Shown piece after piece: positions 23,975-35,689 of a stretch of 64,000 nt of DNA. Below the pieces are notes generated by a model, which was given only the letters and a program-made list of their open reading frames with translations, ran no database searches and had not been told where the DNA came from. A program made the position numbers and the translations under genes. Within the stretch, counting starts at the first letter, position 1. Every line of letters starts with the position of its first letter. Source of the DNA: Chrysopilus asiliformis (taxonomy: Eukaryota > Arthropoda > Insecta > Diptera > Rhagionidae); the NCBI GenBank assembly GCA_964034945.1, contig OZ035961.1, positions 10,718,001 through 10,782,000 on the forward strand, in the 5' to 3' direction.

Positions 23975-24263
23975 CACGTTCGTGACATCGTGTACCACTG
24001 GTGGTACATGTACAGTTTTTTAAAACCGCGCGAGTAAATAATGGTACATGCATAGTGCAATCGATTTTTGAATATTCCTGACAGTCGTAAGTATAAAAAC
24101 ATAGTTTTAACATAAATTTCCAGTATTTTATGAAGTAATATAAAACACGCACCGTGTACCACCGATGGCGCACCACCGCCAGAAAACAAATCGCTAGTGT
24201 ACCACCTGTGGTACACGATGTCCCAATTTAAAAAAAGTTGAAAAAGCAAATGTCACGAACGTG
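23975..24263. mobile_element. piggyBac-like miniature element with asymmetric inner repeats, 289 bp
   Basis: TTAA flanks both ends (23971-23974, 24264-24267). The perfect 14-bp terminal repeats are CACGTTCGTGACAT and its inverse. A 20-bp subterminal inverted repeat, CGTGTACCACWGGTGGTACA, directly follows the left terminal repeat but lies about 32 bp from the right one. Classical piggyBac has the same plan: a short terminal repeat and an inner repeat with a short spacer on one side and about 31 bp on the other. No transposase is encoded. Open frames at 23889-24249 (RHRWYT repeats) are artefacts of the palindromic motif. Confidence 0.9.
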
Positions 24264-24267
24264 TTAA

Positions 24268-25662
24268 TGAGTCTTTTTCATGAGTTACGGGGTTTTTTCA
24301 GTAAGAAAATCCATACTTAAGAAAAAGAAATTTGATGTACTTTGTCTCGATAATAATACTTTTTCGATAAAATTACAACCTCTTTGCCATTTTCATAGGA
24401 AAAGCCAAACTAACAACCGTAACTATCGAAGATTTTTTAAAAATTCCACTGAAAATTCCTCACTTTAACAAGCAAATCTTTCATGCATCCTTTTTTTATT
24501 AAAATATTTGACATTGGGATAAATGAATACAAAATAAATGATCTTTCCAACGAAATCCCTAATTTACAACACAGTCTATGCTTATCGTTCGTAGCTCATT
24601 AGCTACTATTTCGTAGATAAAAAATAAAATTTCATGAAAAAATTGGAAAATATTTTAAAAATTTGCAAACCATCGTAACCTTTGCTGGCAACGTGCGACA
24701 CTTTTGGTATGCACTAATGAGCGGCTTCTCAAAGGATGTTTACCTGGACTATACGAATGAATGATTCAGACAAGTGAAGCGGAGAGAAAATGTTGCCCCA
24801 TTCTTCATCATTGGGGAATCTGTTGCATGGTTACTTGTTGGGGTTGAAATTGCACAAAAATCTCTTTTAATTGTGTAAACGAAATAAAAACAAAACCAAT
24901 ACAAGCAAGCGATGTGGTAATGAAATTATAGGATTTTAATTAGAATACCTCATCGAAACCGCATTGTTTCTCATGTCGGATTGCCAGCAATTGTTCATCT
25001 GCTGAGAATAGTAGATTTAGGATTAAAAACAACCACCTGCAATATCTGATCCGATGATGATCAATAATACACACCTGATGTTGGATATCTCTTTATGCTT
25101 CAGGCTAAGTGCTGACTATGTTGCTGAGGTGGCATAACGACGAGCGTTTATGTGGAAAATTGATACAAAAGAAGTAAAAAAAAATCAGACATAGTTAAAT
25201 GCTATGAAATGGCAAGATTGTAGGAGATATCTTTAAGATTGTTACAGATCGTAGATCGATGCCGAAACCGCAGACATGAACGCACGATTTAACGCGGACA
25301 TCAATCAGACCGAACCATAAAAAACGAATCAATCCGATTGAAAGTAAATTGCAAGGTAATTCATGGTGAATTGTTCCGTTGAAGGCAATCAGAAGCGTTT
25401 TGCGATTTTTTTTTTGCTACTTCGTATACTAGACAAACCAAGAAAGATACACTGTATCTGACCGCAGCAGTAAATAATATTCGTAAGTAATTCGATCACA
25501 ATTAATCGATCCCGAGTACGGCGGCATGTGGTTTTAGGCTAGGATTTTTTTTTCTATTTCTGAATTTGATTTAAAATTAGAATTGTTATGTTTTATTCTA
25601 CACACCGGATATTATGCTCATGGGAAACCATTTCAAATGAACATTTTGTTATTAACCAAATG
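24268..25662. other. Non-coding stretch
   Basis: No gene is supported. About 25060-25340 is somewhat richer in G+C and in ATCGAT-like words (ATCGTAGATCGATGCCGAAA), possibly conserved non-coding DNA. No splice-bounded open frame was found. Confidence 0.4.
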
Positions 25663-25670
25663 GTCATTAG

Positions 25671-27132
25671 TAGGGCTGCCAAAAATATGCACTAAAAAAG
25701 GCGAAATATGCGCATATAATATGCACTAAAAACGGCAAAATATGCACTTAAATATGCACTTTAAAAACATTAAAAATCCGAAATATAGTATATTTCACCC
25801 AAAATAGTGAACGGAACTTGTTAAAATGTGGTTAATTCGACTTATGTGGAAAATAAAAAAATTGAAAAAATAATAGTCTGTAAAAAAGATTGACATTTTG
25901 ACTGACAAAAAATTTTTTTACTTGTTTCTAAATTGCAACTGTTAAATTTTAAGATATTTCGAAAAGATGTTCAATACTTCATATTGTCTATGGTATAATC
26001 GGGGTTAAAACTTGTAGAAAAATCTCAGTTGTTGCTACCACAAAACTTTCTTCCACAAAATCTACGACCCTGCGCAATTTACGCTATCCCTATCGTTTTG
26101 TCAACCAAAGACGACCTCAAAATGTACAAAATTTGAAATAACTTGAGAACGGTAAAAGATATCAATTTACGGTAAAAGGTAAAAATGTAGAAAATTTCAT
26201 TGCCTTTAATTCGTTTTTCAAAAGTTTTTTCGAAAAACTGTTAGTTTGCAAGTAATTTGCAAAAATATATTTTTTACATTTTAATAAAAATATTTCAATA
26301 ACGGTAAAAGATAATGGATAACTGTAAAAGACAAAATTGTGCAGAATGCCATTCTCATTAATTCATCTCATATATACAGTAAGCTAAAAACCATTTTTTT
26401 TCGAGATAATGGAAAAAAATTAATTTTTTTGAAATAACGGTTTATCTCGATAACAGGTTGAGATATCGAGTTATAGCTAAAGACAAAAGTGTGGTAAATT
26501 TTATTTTCTCCAAAAAACGCGTAGTTTGGGAGTAAATCGAGAAAAACGAAATTGCGATTTTTGAAAAACCGCCATTTTGGATACTTCCGGTTAACGGATT
26601 TCCACCAAAAGTTGATAGGATCGTCCCATTCCAGGACCCAACGCTAGCTCTATTAGTTTTTGAGAATTCTTGTACACAGACTGACAGACAGACTGACAGA
26701 CAAAAAGACATTTTTTTAATATGACTCCAATCGACTCAGGAGTGATCGGGAAATGTTTTTGAGGCAAAATTAAGAGGTCGAAATATACAATACTTTAATA
26801 CAATACTTTGTTATACTTCGTAGAAGAAAGTAAAAACGCATATTTATTTATTTTTAATATTTATTCTAGCTGAAACAGTCGAATTATAATTTGAATTGTA
26901 CAAAAAAAATTTGGATGTTCATGAAAGTTGTAAAATATGCAACTAAATATGCATTATATGCATTTATATGCATTTATATGCAAATATGCACTAACGTGTC
27001 AAATATGCGAAATATGCAACAACAAGTGACCTTCATTCGCTTCTAAACTCATTGATTCGGATGAATAAAAAACTCCCGGAGCCGAAATCATAACGAGAAG
27101 AAATATGCAAATGCATATTTTTGGCAGCCCTA
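25671..27132. mobile_element. Non-autonomous hAT-type element, 1462 bp, with nested repeat
   Basis: A perfect 8-bp target duplication, GTCATTAG, lies at 25663-25670 and 27133-27140. The perfect 21-bp terminal inverted repeats begin TAGGGCTGCCAAAAATATGC. Both features are typical of the hAT superfamily. Both subterminal regions are packed with AATATGC/ATATGCA words (about 25685-25765 and 26935-27020), probably transposase-binding repeats. No transposase frame exists. Much of the centre is a family A repeat that seems to have inserted into or been captured by the element. The exact TIRs and duplication suggest fairly recent movement. Confidence 0.93.
25985..26840. repeat. Dispersed repeat family A, copy 3 (inside the hAT element)
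   Basis: The text CTGCGCAATTTACGCTATCC, then several GAGAACGGTAAAAGATAT-like units, leads to a short CAGACTGACAGACAGACTGA array at about 26677-26706. It ends GAAGAAAGTAAAAACG, like the end of copy 4. It carries no gene. The 26442-26711 open frame (SVCLSVCVQ) is the translation of the ACAGAC array. Confidence 0.7.
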
Positions 27133-27140
27133 GTCATTAG

Positions 27141-28226
27141 TAATATCAATAAGCTGCTTGGATTGACTTCGAAATGTCAAAATATTTTCCCAATTCGGTA
27201 GTATATTCATAGTTACTGAATCATTTCATTTTTATCATTTCATTATGTACCATGTGTGTAAAAATTCCTTTCAAGGAGTGGTATTAGAACAGGCCCACAA
27301 TCTAATACCTGAATGTCCAAATAGTCACCCGCAACATGGATTTAAATTAACGTTACAAATCGGTTGTCTTGTTACTCTCTCTAAAATCTAGCCAAATGTC
27401 TTTTCCAATTGAAAAACGAACTGAAATTCATCTAAAAATGGAACCAATGGGAAATAACCATCCTCCATATTCAATGATTGGTGGTGGACTTGGCTATAAA
27501 CTTACACCACCGGTATGGATAACTAGGCAGCATATAGCAAAGCGCAACATAGTTTTATGCTTCCACTCAATTCTCAATTAAGTGTCAGGAACAATGCAAT
27601 TGGCAACTATTTGTTAGTATTCCGCCACATTGCATTGTTCTGTCGGTTATAAATGCACTTCGGTGCGGTGCTACTATGAGGTTTGCATCTCTCGTTTTGG
27701 AATAATGGAAAGAAATAATGCTGTTCTTGCGTAATTAGCCCATCGTTACAATCGATTTTTGCAACCAAATGTTTAAACTAGAAAATTCCAATATTTTATA
27801 AGTGAGATGCACTTTAATCATTATTTCAACATAAGATTGTTTAATTTGATTTACAGCAGCGTTTGGTGTTTTAAATAATTTTGAAATTATGATTTGTTTC
27901 TTAATAAAATTGAATCATTTACCGGTACTTTGTGCAGATGAAGCTGTTTAATCATGCTGAGATAAAAATATAGAATTAAAATAGTTTTCCTAGTTGTGAA
28001 ATGTTCAATCGCCTTGAGAGATTTAGAGCCATGTGTACAGCGTTGCTGAATTGCATGATTTTTAAATATAGCCAAACAAACTATGAGTAATTTCCATTCA
28101 CGGGCTTAGAAAGTAGCAAGAGAGGGGATCAAACGAGGGCGGCAGAGGGATATAAATTTGTTTTTGAGCTGGTGAAGTTGTAGCAATTGTTCATATTAGA
28201 TACTAGATCCGTTTTTCATGTATATT
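27141..28226. other. Non-coding stretch
   Basis: No gene is supported. The small open frame at 27369-27581 (MLLSLKSSQMSFPIEKRTEI...) has no domain. The sequence is slightly GC-richer at 27420-27700 than its surroundings but shows no clear splice-bounded exon. Confidence 0.4.
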
Positions 28227-28517
28227 TAGGTTGAAATACGCCCCGGAATGACTGGGATAGTCCCGGATTTTTTTGTCCCGGCCTCCAAGAAACTAAAATT
28301 TGCTCCTTTTAAATTTTTTTTTTCAAATAATTACCTATATTTCATCTACCACCGTTTTTCATTGGTTTACGTCCAATACCAGTTTTATTTTCTATATAAA
28401 ATTTGTTGTTTCATCAGTGTTTCAATTAAACCATCCTCCCAAATGCCGAACTCTCACATGCTGTACTCCCTGCCTTGCTCCTCTTGTCCAGATCACACTA
28501 AAAATAGGGTCACCCTA
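28227..28517. mobile_element. Decayed hAT-like miniature element, about 291 bp
   Basis: The left end TAGGTTGAAATACGCCCCGG followed by ACTGGGATAGTCCCGGA resembles the widespread animal hAT-type end TAGGGTGACCATACG...GTCCCGG. The right end reads GGGTCACCCTA. Flanks TGTATATT and TGTACCTT agree at 6 of 8 positions, as expected of an old 8-bp target duplication. There is no coding content. The call rests partly on remembered consensus ends. Confidence 0.5.
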
Positions 28518-28525
28518 TGTACCTT

Positions 28526-31394
28526 ATATCTGAAAAGTCGCACATTTAAATATTTTAAAACAGGTAGTCTTTATCGGCATTTTTTTATAATTTGAACTTG
28601 AATTTAAATGATAAAAAATAAAGTTTTATTTCCCTGTAGTTCAATGGTATTGTTTTGACTTTTATATAGGCAATCTCCATAAAAATAACTTTTAGAATTT
28701 GAACTTTCAAACTCTTAATATAAGCACAAAGATAATCATCAGCAAAAGACGATGAAACCCCAATTGACTAAAACGAAAAGATTCTAATTGGGCAATTTGC
28801 AACATCGATCGGCTGGTTGGCGATTCGACGATTATTTCAGCTATCATAAAGGAATAATTTCTTGTGAAGATCATAAAGTTTGTAATCTTTTTACCTAACC
28901 GGGGTCATTGACAAAACCGTTAAGAAACATCTTTATTAAACAATAGGAAGTATTTTTATAAAAATTCTTTTTTTATGATTGTCAACACCTAATCTCACCC
29001 GATTGTCGTGATGGTGATAATCGAAAACCTAATAAAAAAAATCCCGTCTGAATGATATTATATGACCAGTCAGAGGATACTATCAGAATCTCATGTTTTG
29101 CCGAAAATATGTGTGACATTAATTAAAAAATGTTAAAATATCCAAGATATACGTTTTGCTGTTGTAGATTTCTGCCTTCGGTGGAAAGATGAAGTACCTT
29201 CAGAATTTCATATCAATCGATGATTATTCGGATAATAAAAATCCACCATCAATGACAATACATAGGGAAGCTCTGACCCAACACATAAACAACAACATAA
29301 AAACATAAAACAGCACAACAGAAAACATAAAGCCAGTTAAATGTTGTTAAGTAATTTATTGGCGTTTATTTCGTTTTATTGATATTTAATTTGATTTTTT
29401 CCCAAAAAATTCTATCACGCCAAAAGGAAAAGACACAACGATAAATATCTAACCAAGAATAGATCAAATATATGCATCTAAGAAAACGGAATCGTTTTAG
29501 GAGACATTAAGAAGCCGCACGTTTAAGAAGTTGGGAACATAATCCAGCGACCAGAAATTGTTCTTCCCAATGAAATTGATTTTTTATTGATCGCCATGTT
29601 CCAAGTTTTAAGTTCTATTCCAAGGGGGAGGGAACTCTCCCCGTGAAACTACTACGAAAAACGATGATATTTAAAGGAATTTATTCGATCAGAACTATAG
29701 AGAGTTTTATAACATTTCCGAAACGCGATCGTCAACATACGATCGTACAAAGATCGATCGTATGGGATCTTCTCACATGATCGTCTTTTTTGAAGCCATT
29801 AAACTGAGAATACTGGATATACAAACATCAAATCGTATCGCTGGAAGATTATTTTGTTAATTAAAATAACATCGCCATGCAGGTAAATTGATGTGATCTT
29901 CAAATGATCTTTATTTGCAGACGATGATGATCGCTTCGGAGACGCAATTAACTCATTTTCCCAACGGCCGATAGTGGCATTCAAATAAAAGTTATACGAT
30001 CGATCGGGTTTAATTATACTAGAATATTCGTAAATATAAAATTGCAACATTGGGCAAAGCAATGAAGAAACTCATCACCTAAATAATTCAATTAGTCAGA
30101 TAGTTTGTTCGACAGATATTCTGTCTATTGCTCGAGAATATATTGTAACTCGGATGAAGCATCTTACTTTTTAAGCTACCCGTATTCGTACTCTACCAAA
30201 TTGTATTTGTAATTGTTGATTTTCTTCTCACGGCCAAAAAACAAATTTTATCGTTTGCAAAACAGATAAAATATCAAGAAATATCGCCCGACGATAAAAT
30301 AATGACAGACTCAAACATGATTCGCTGAATTTAAAAAAAAAATGTTTTGCATCAAAATCTTGTAACAGTCTTAGGTGAATCGCTCCGTCAAAATTGTGTT
30401 TATTATGTCGAGACTATTGCTTGTAGTTAGTTAACCTAGAAGACGGATAGATGCAACTGGAGGCCACCTCATGATATAATTACCTAACCATCAGAACCCA
30501 ATTATATTGTGAACAAGATTGAGTTGAGGCAACATTTCGGTTAATTGATGTAGTCTAACAACAAATTGCGACCACTGTTGTGACTGCAAGAAGTTTTAAG
30601 GTTGATAGTGATTTCGCGATTCTGAAACAGTTATATCTAACATAGAAACTACTGGCCATTTTGCCGTGACTCCCTCACACTTTGCTCACATAATGAATGT
30701 TTTTGATTCATCTGCAACGTCTGAGGCGAAAAGTTGAAATCATGGAATTGGCTCCAATCGGCGGATATCTTTGAAAAATTGACATGGTTCCAGTGCAAAT
30801 TTACCTGATAGTTTCACCACACCGACCGGCCACTAACCTAAAGACAGGCACAAAACCAAAATATTTCCTAAGATCTGAATAAGCATTTGTCTTAGTTGAA
30901 ATCATTTATTCATAAAGTCGCCCAGTTCCATTGCCGTTTCTTTGCTATTGCTGCCGACTCACATTTCTAAGATGCTTTTTTGTGATTTTGGTCCGAGCTA
31001 AAAAAGCAAAAGTGAGGGCGAGCCAATCGTCTTGCTTAAAACTCGACGGTGGGCAAATTTAATTTACATTTCGCGAACACGCCTCAAATGTTTCATAATA
31101 CGGCTTCCAAGATTAACGCGAAAAATCGAAATCCACAAGCCATATTCGATTAATACAGTATTGGTTGCCGTGCAGTTATTTTGAGGTTAATTTCATGTTA
31201 CCATTTTATTTATGACTAACCAAAATATTTTTCGTAAAATTGAAACTGAAACATTTTCCAAGCAATGATCATGATTCGTCAAAGTATATTAAAGTGAGCG
31301 ACGAACTCGACAGCATTCAAGTCTTTTGTTTTGCTTAGAGTGGAATTTTAGTAAATTTAGCTCTTTACAGCACACGTTTTTCAGAAAGTCCGAA
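28526..31394. other. Non-coding stretch with a GATC-rich cluster
   Basis: No gene is supported. About 29690-30010 contains many CGATCG/GATCGT words (for example CGCGATCGTC, ACGATCGTAC, AGATCGATCGTA, ACGATCGATCGG), clearly more than the neighbourhood. It may be regulatory. About 30900-31150 is a little GC-richer. Confidence 0.4.
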
Positions 31395-31770
31395 TCAGAT
31401 GGAAATTTGTATACGGAAGTTTCTGGGCTCACTAATAACGAACTCATTATCAGATTTTCGAAATTCAAAATGGCGAATTCATGATAACGGAAGACAAAAG
31501 GGAAAAATCTCGATAATTTTGGTAAAAATGGGTATTGAGGTGTTTTTGAATCGCTAATTACGAATCAGGGGTGCAAATTCCAAAATTAATTTTTGATTAA
31601 TTTTGGACTTATTTTATTTTGGAGTTTTGAGATCCAAATTCATAATTTCAAAGTCAACGAAATTATCGCGATTTTTCATTTTCACGTGCCTCATCTTCAA
31701 TCCGCTATCTTGAATTACGAAAATCTGATAACGGATTCGTAATTAGCGACCCCAAAAACCCCCCAAATTT
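31395..31770. repeat. Imperfect long inverted repeat, old interspersed element
   Basis: The left arm CTCATTATCAGATTTTCGAA followed by ATTCAAAATGGCG (about 31440-31475) is matched in inverse by CGCTATCTTGAATTACGAAA and ATCTGATAACGGATTC (about 31700-31735). A phrase GCTAATTACGAATC recurs inside it (31552) and in related form at about 48855 (GCTGATTACGAATCTGG), where it is the host sequence for another insertion. It is a decayed inverted-repeat family with no coding content. Confidence 0.5.
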
Positions 31771-32765
31771 TGATTTTCCGCAAAAAAATCACTCATTGTT
31801 TGTGGAAAAAGGTTTTTGTCCTACAAAAATCTGCATTTTTCACAAATGTGTGTTTATTAATGATAAATTGACATCTCATACAAAATACTTTTCAACCTTT
31901 CTTGTATGTTCCCATATAATTTATGTATGTTCCCATATCATTAATGAAAAGCCAAAATCAGCTTAATCGGCCTAGTAGTTTTCGACTTTATACAATTGAA
32001 TGTGACTTACACACCAACAACACGAAGTGTGTCATTTTGGTTTATATTCCACCTGCACCACGAAATATTGCGTGAAATGAAGTTCAGTTCGGTAAAATAA
32101 ACCCTTTTCTCGGATTCCCTCAAACTGTCGAAATGTAAGACAAACTTTGCAAATTACACGCATCTTAAGACTGTGGAAAGCCTTCGAGGCCATATACACG
32201 AAAATTTTATGTGTTTACCCTTCATTGTTAACCCTGACAGCTACATATTACAATAACAAATATATGATGGTACAAGTGAGCAGTTAAACTATGCACAACA
32301 GGTAGGCAAAAAAACTGTTAAAGGTAAAACTGAAAATAAATTAAAACGCATATTTTGTTGCGATTATTTGAAAAATGTCGAACTTCCCGCGAAACGTTGG
32401 ACTGGTTGTCAGAAGCTGCGTTTTGGAGTTTTTACGGTCGAAAATCTGGAAACTCAAGGGAGATGCGAATCCTTGTTGGAAATAAAAACACTCGAACGAG
32501 TACCTTAATGTGTTGAACCAAAAAGAGCCAAAGAAGCATTTTTGGTTTACCTATGAGTTTTTAGTTTTATTGTTTTTTTGGGAGTCTTTAGAAATACATA
32601 TTTTTTTTTTAAATTTTCTTTTCGATCGTTTGTTGGCATCATTTTCTGTGGTTGTGTCGATATGCTTTTCGGTCCGTTTTAAAAAAAAATTTATTCGAGA
32701 CGCCAGGGAAAAATATTTGCCACCAAACCGCGAGTTCCCCAAATGGGCTCCCACTTCTTTAAAGT
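31771..32765. other. Non-coding stretch
   Basis: No gene is supported. Two small overlapping open frames on opposite strands (32510-32781) are Phe- or Lys-rich, as in AT-rich noise. A direct duplication, TGTTCCCATAT(A/C)AT(T), is visible at about 31908 and 31928. Confidence 0.45.
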
Positions 32766-32960
32766 AAGGAGCTGTCCACAAAATACGTCACACTAATTTT
32801 CACTTCTTAACCACCCCTCATTTTCACTAGTTTAGCTGGTCTACGAATTTTCGAATGGTATTAGTAGCGATTTTTTGGTCCGCCGCATACCTCCTCACCT
32901 TTTAATTTATGACTTATATTATGGGAAACTCGTAACAATTTCCTTCCCCAACGCTTGCAC
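32766..32960 (+). repeat. Dispersed repeat family C, copy 3
   Basis: It begins GGAGCTGTCCACAAAATACG followed by TCACACTAATTTTCACTTCT and a C-rich part (CCACCCCTC). The same opening appears in inverse at 21895 and in diverged form at 57229. The far end is unclear, perhaps near the C-rich text at 32940-32960. Confidence 0.6.
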
Positions 32961-35689
32961 CAACACTTTTATGCCAACCATAAAAGGGATAAAAGGGATT
33001 CAAACATTTACAATTAAATGAAACTTATCAAGAGCAAAATTCATAATAACAGCCTATATTGATGGTGTCTTTCGCAGCAAGCGGTAACTATCACTAATGC
33101 GAGGCGACAGAGTGGTGTTTCTAAACCACGCTAACAAATACCTTGTAAATAAAAAAACATATTTAGCTTATTTATTGCTCAGAATAAACAAAAGAAATTT
33201 TTGTGAAAAAAATTGAAGAAATGGCTTTTGAATCCGTCCATACTCCTATTTTTAAAACTATACAACAAACTTCTGAGGATTCTAAATTCAAACTTTGCTA
33301 CTTGGGCATTGGCACCTATAAAAACGCACTAAAGTACACAAAAAGGGCAGCCGGAGAGTTCCATAGCTGAAGCACCTTCTTATAAGTTACCTGTCCGATT
33401 TCTTTGGGCCTCGCATAGCTCTTAAACTACTCACTGATGGTGTCCGGCAAAAACGATAGATTAGAGGTCCATCAGTGATCCATGGGATGTTGACCATTGA
33501 TGGTGTGTTATTTTCGGTTCTTTGGCTATTCGAACTCACCTCCCTCTCTTTATAGACAGATGGGACCTTGCCGTTCGGGACGAATTGTGAATGAAAGCAG
33601 AAGGTGCGCTAATTAAAATATTTCATCTTGTATATGCGCGGATTACGTTTTTGTTGCTGGAATTTCGGTTAAGATTTTGGTTGTCGTTGTTTTTTTTTCG
33701 TAAGACTTTTTTCTCGAAAAAATTTTAGTTTCGCTTAATCACAGCTTAGCAAATTAAAATTTTCCTGGTGTTGTAAGAAATCCAGCAAAGGATCCCGACC
33801 AACACGAGGTATTTCTTTAATTCAACAGGATTTTAAACGATGACTCTGGTGTTCGATGGTCATGGATTTATCTTCTATATCTACACTCCTGCGAAAAAAC
33901 ATATTATCTTTCGGTAGGAAAAAAACCCTTTCCTCGGTTGTCGGTATTTAATTTTCTGCAAATAATGCTTCTGATATGCTGCTTCCCCAAGCATACACCA
34001 CATATTGCATTAACTCGTATAGACCGTATAGGATATTCATTATGCCTTTCAGTTAAATTTAAATGTTTGAAAATGAAGAAAAAAACTTTTCAGGTCGCTG
34101 ATTTCATATTTTCAATCCCCAACAAAAATTAAAATATTGCTGTAATAAAAGTATCATCAACTTGTGAAGTATTTTCAAGTTTGTGTTTTTTTTTTGTGGG
34201 AAATTTCACAAAGAAAAATCTGCCATAATTCTTGCATGGAATGATAAGTAATCGGCCTGTTGTACATTTTTGTTGAAATGATTTACAAACTCCTGGTCGG
34301 AAGTTTTTCTGATGTGACAAATTTTAAGATTTGATAAGAATCAGATAAGTTACTTCTGGCTCCATTCGTTGATACATATCATCCTTTAATGTGAATGAAC
34401 TTGCAAGTTCTTTCATTTCATATTGAAAAACAGTGCATTTCTCTTCATTTTTCGGCAAAAGAACTCACTTTTCAACTTTCGGAAGAGGAAATGTATCGCC
34501 ATCAATCGCCAGTAACCGAAATCCTCTCGTAATCAAGATCCTTGTCACTGGATGATAAGTTTTCATACAGCGATAACGAAAACAACTCACCATCATTCGA
34601 ATTCGGTTTATCTCAGACTCCGTTCAATTTACGTTCGTTCACTTTTAAGAATATTCTCCTTCTTCTAACCTCCGCATCCACAGCATTTTTCTTGGGGAGT
34701 TTCTTTTCTGAAATCTCCACCAATATTTTTTTTTTCTTTTGTTTTTCATTTGATTTCGATTGTGAACATTTATTTGGCTGGATCAGATTTATTTGATCTT
34801 TGATTTGCCGCTCATTAGCGCATACCAAACAGCCATTATCGAGGGGAATTTTGTGTATACAATTTCTATTGCTGGGGGATGATCTCAATGCAAACTGTAA
34901 CCAACATTCACGTCAATCAGGATCAATCAGAATTTCAATAACAATGTAACAGTGTAATTTTGTCTCCCAACATGAAATTTTTGTTTCAAATTCTTTGATC
35001 GGAACGGACTGCCCTAAAATATCACATGAGATAAAAACTTACCATAAAATGTCGATTCATTCGTCCACTAGGGATTGATTTGAATTTTATGTTGAGTTTG
35101 AAATGAGTTTTTAGTAAGCGATTAACAGGAAACAATAAAAATTTATTGCCCACAATGAGGGAAAGAAATTTTCTCTAATTCTGATTTAAATCCAGTAATA
35201 AAATTGTGGTAATACAGTTCAAAATCAATAACGAACCTGTATCGAATTTCAGTAAGAAAAAAATGCCGAGATGTAGGCATGGTTACGTTTTTATGTATTA
35301 TTTATGGGGTTACCATATTTATTTTGTGTCAGTTTGGACCAAGATGAGCCGTTGTGAGAAAAGATTGCTAAAACGGAACCACATATGTATATGAAAATTT
35401 CATATTAATTGAAAACCTTTAGTTAAGTTAACGAAAAAAATCGTTAAATTGTGCATTTCCTGATTAACAAAAAATTAGTCAAAAATCAAGAAATCAAGTC
35501 CGTGCAAAATCATTTAAGAATTATGTGCCGCAGGCGATATTTTTCAAACAAAATACGATCGAATGACTTGATTTAAGAACTATATAGTTCCCAGCCAACG
35601 AAAACCTACTTAATTTAAATGCAATTGACAATGTAAAACACTATCGTTAAAATATCGATTGTAATTATCACGAAATGTCCTCTGCAATA
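32961..35689. other. Non-coding stretch with one two-strand open region
   Basis: No gene is firmly supported. At 34542-34888 both strands are open. The minus frame (91 codons, basic, with RSSPSNRNCIHKIPLDNGCL and RRRRIFLKVNERKLNGV at its end) follows a possible acceptor GTTGGTTACAG and could be a terminal exon. Its length is still within chance expectation for AT-rich DNA. The plus frame there ends in a Phe-rich run. GTGCCGCAGGC, one of four related GC-rich motifs, lies at 35525-35535. Confidence 0.35.

Noticed and set aside
23889..24249. Overlapping minus-strand open frames with RHRWYT/YHQWYT repeats
   Set aside because: They arise from the palindromic GTACCAC motif of the piggyBac-like element.
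34542..34888. Opposed 84- and 91-codon frames; the minus one is basic and follows a possible acceptor
   Set aside because: No domain and no partner exon; the length is within chance. Kept only as a remark in the stretch entry.
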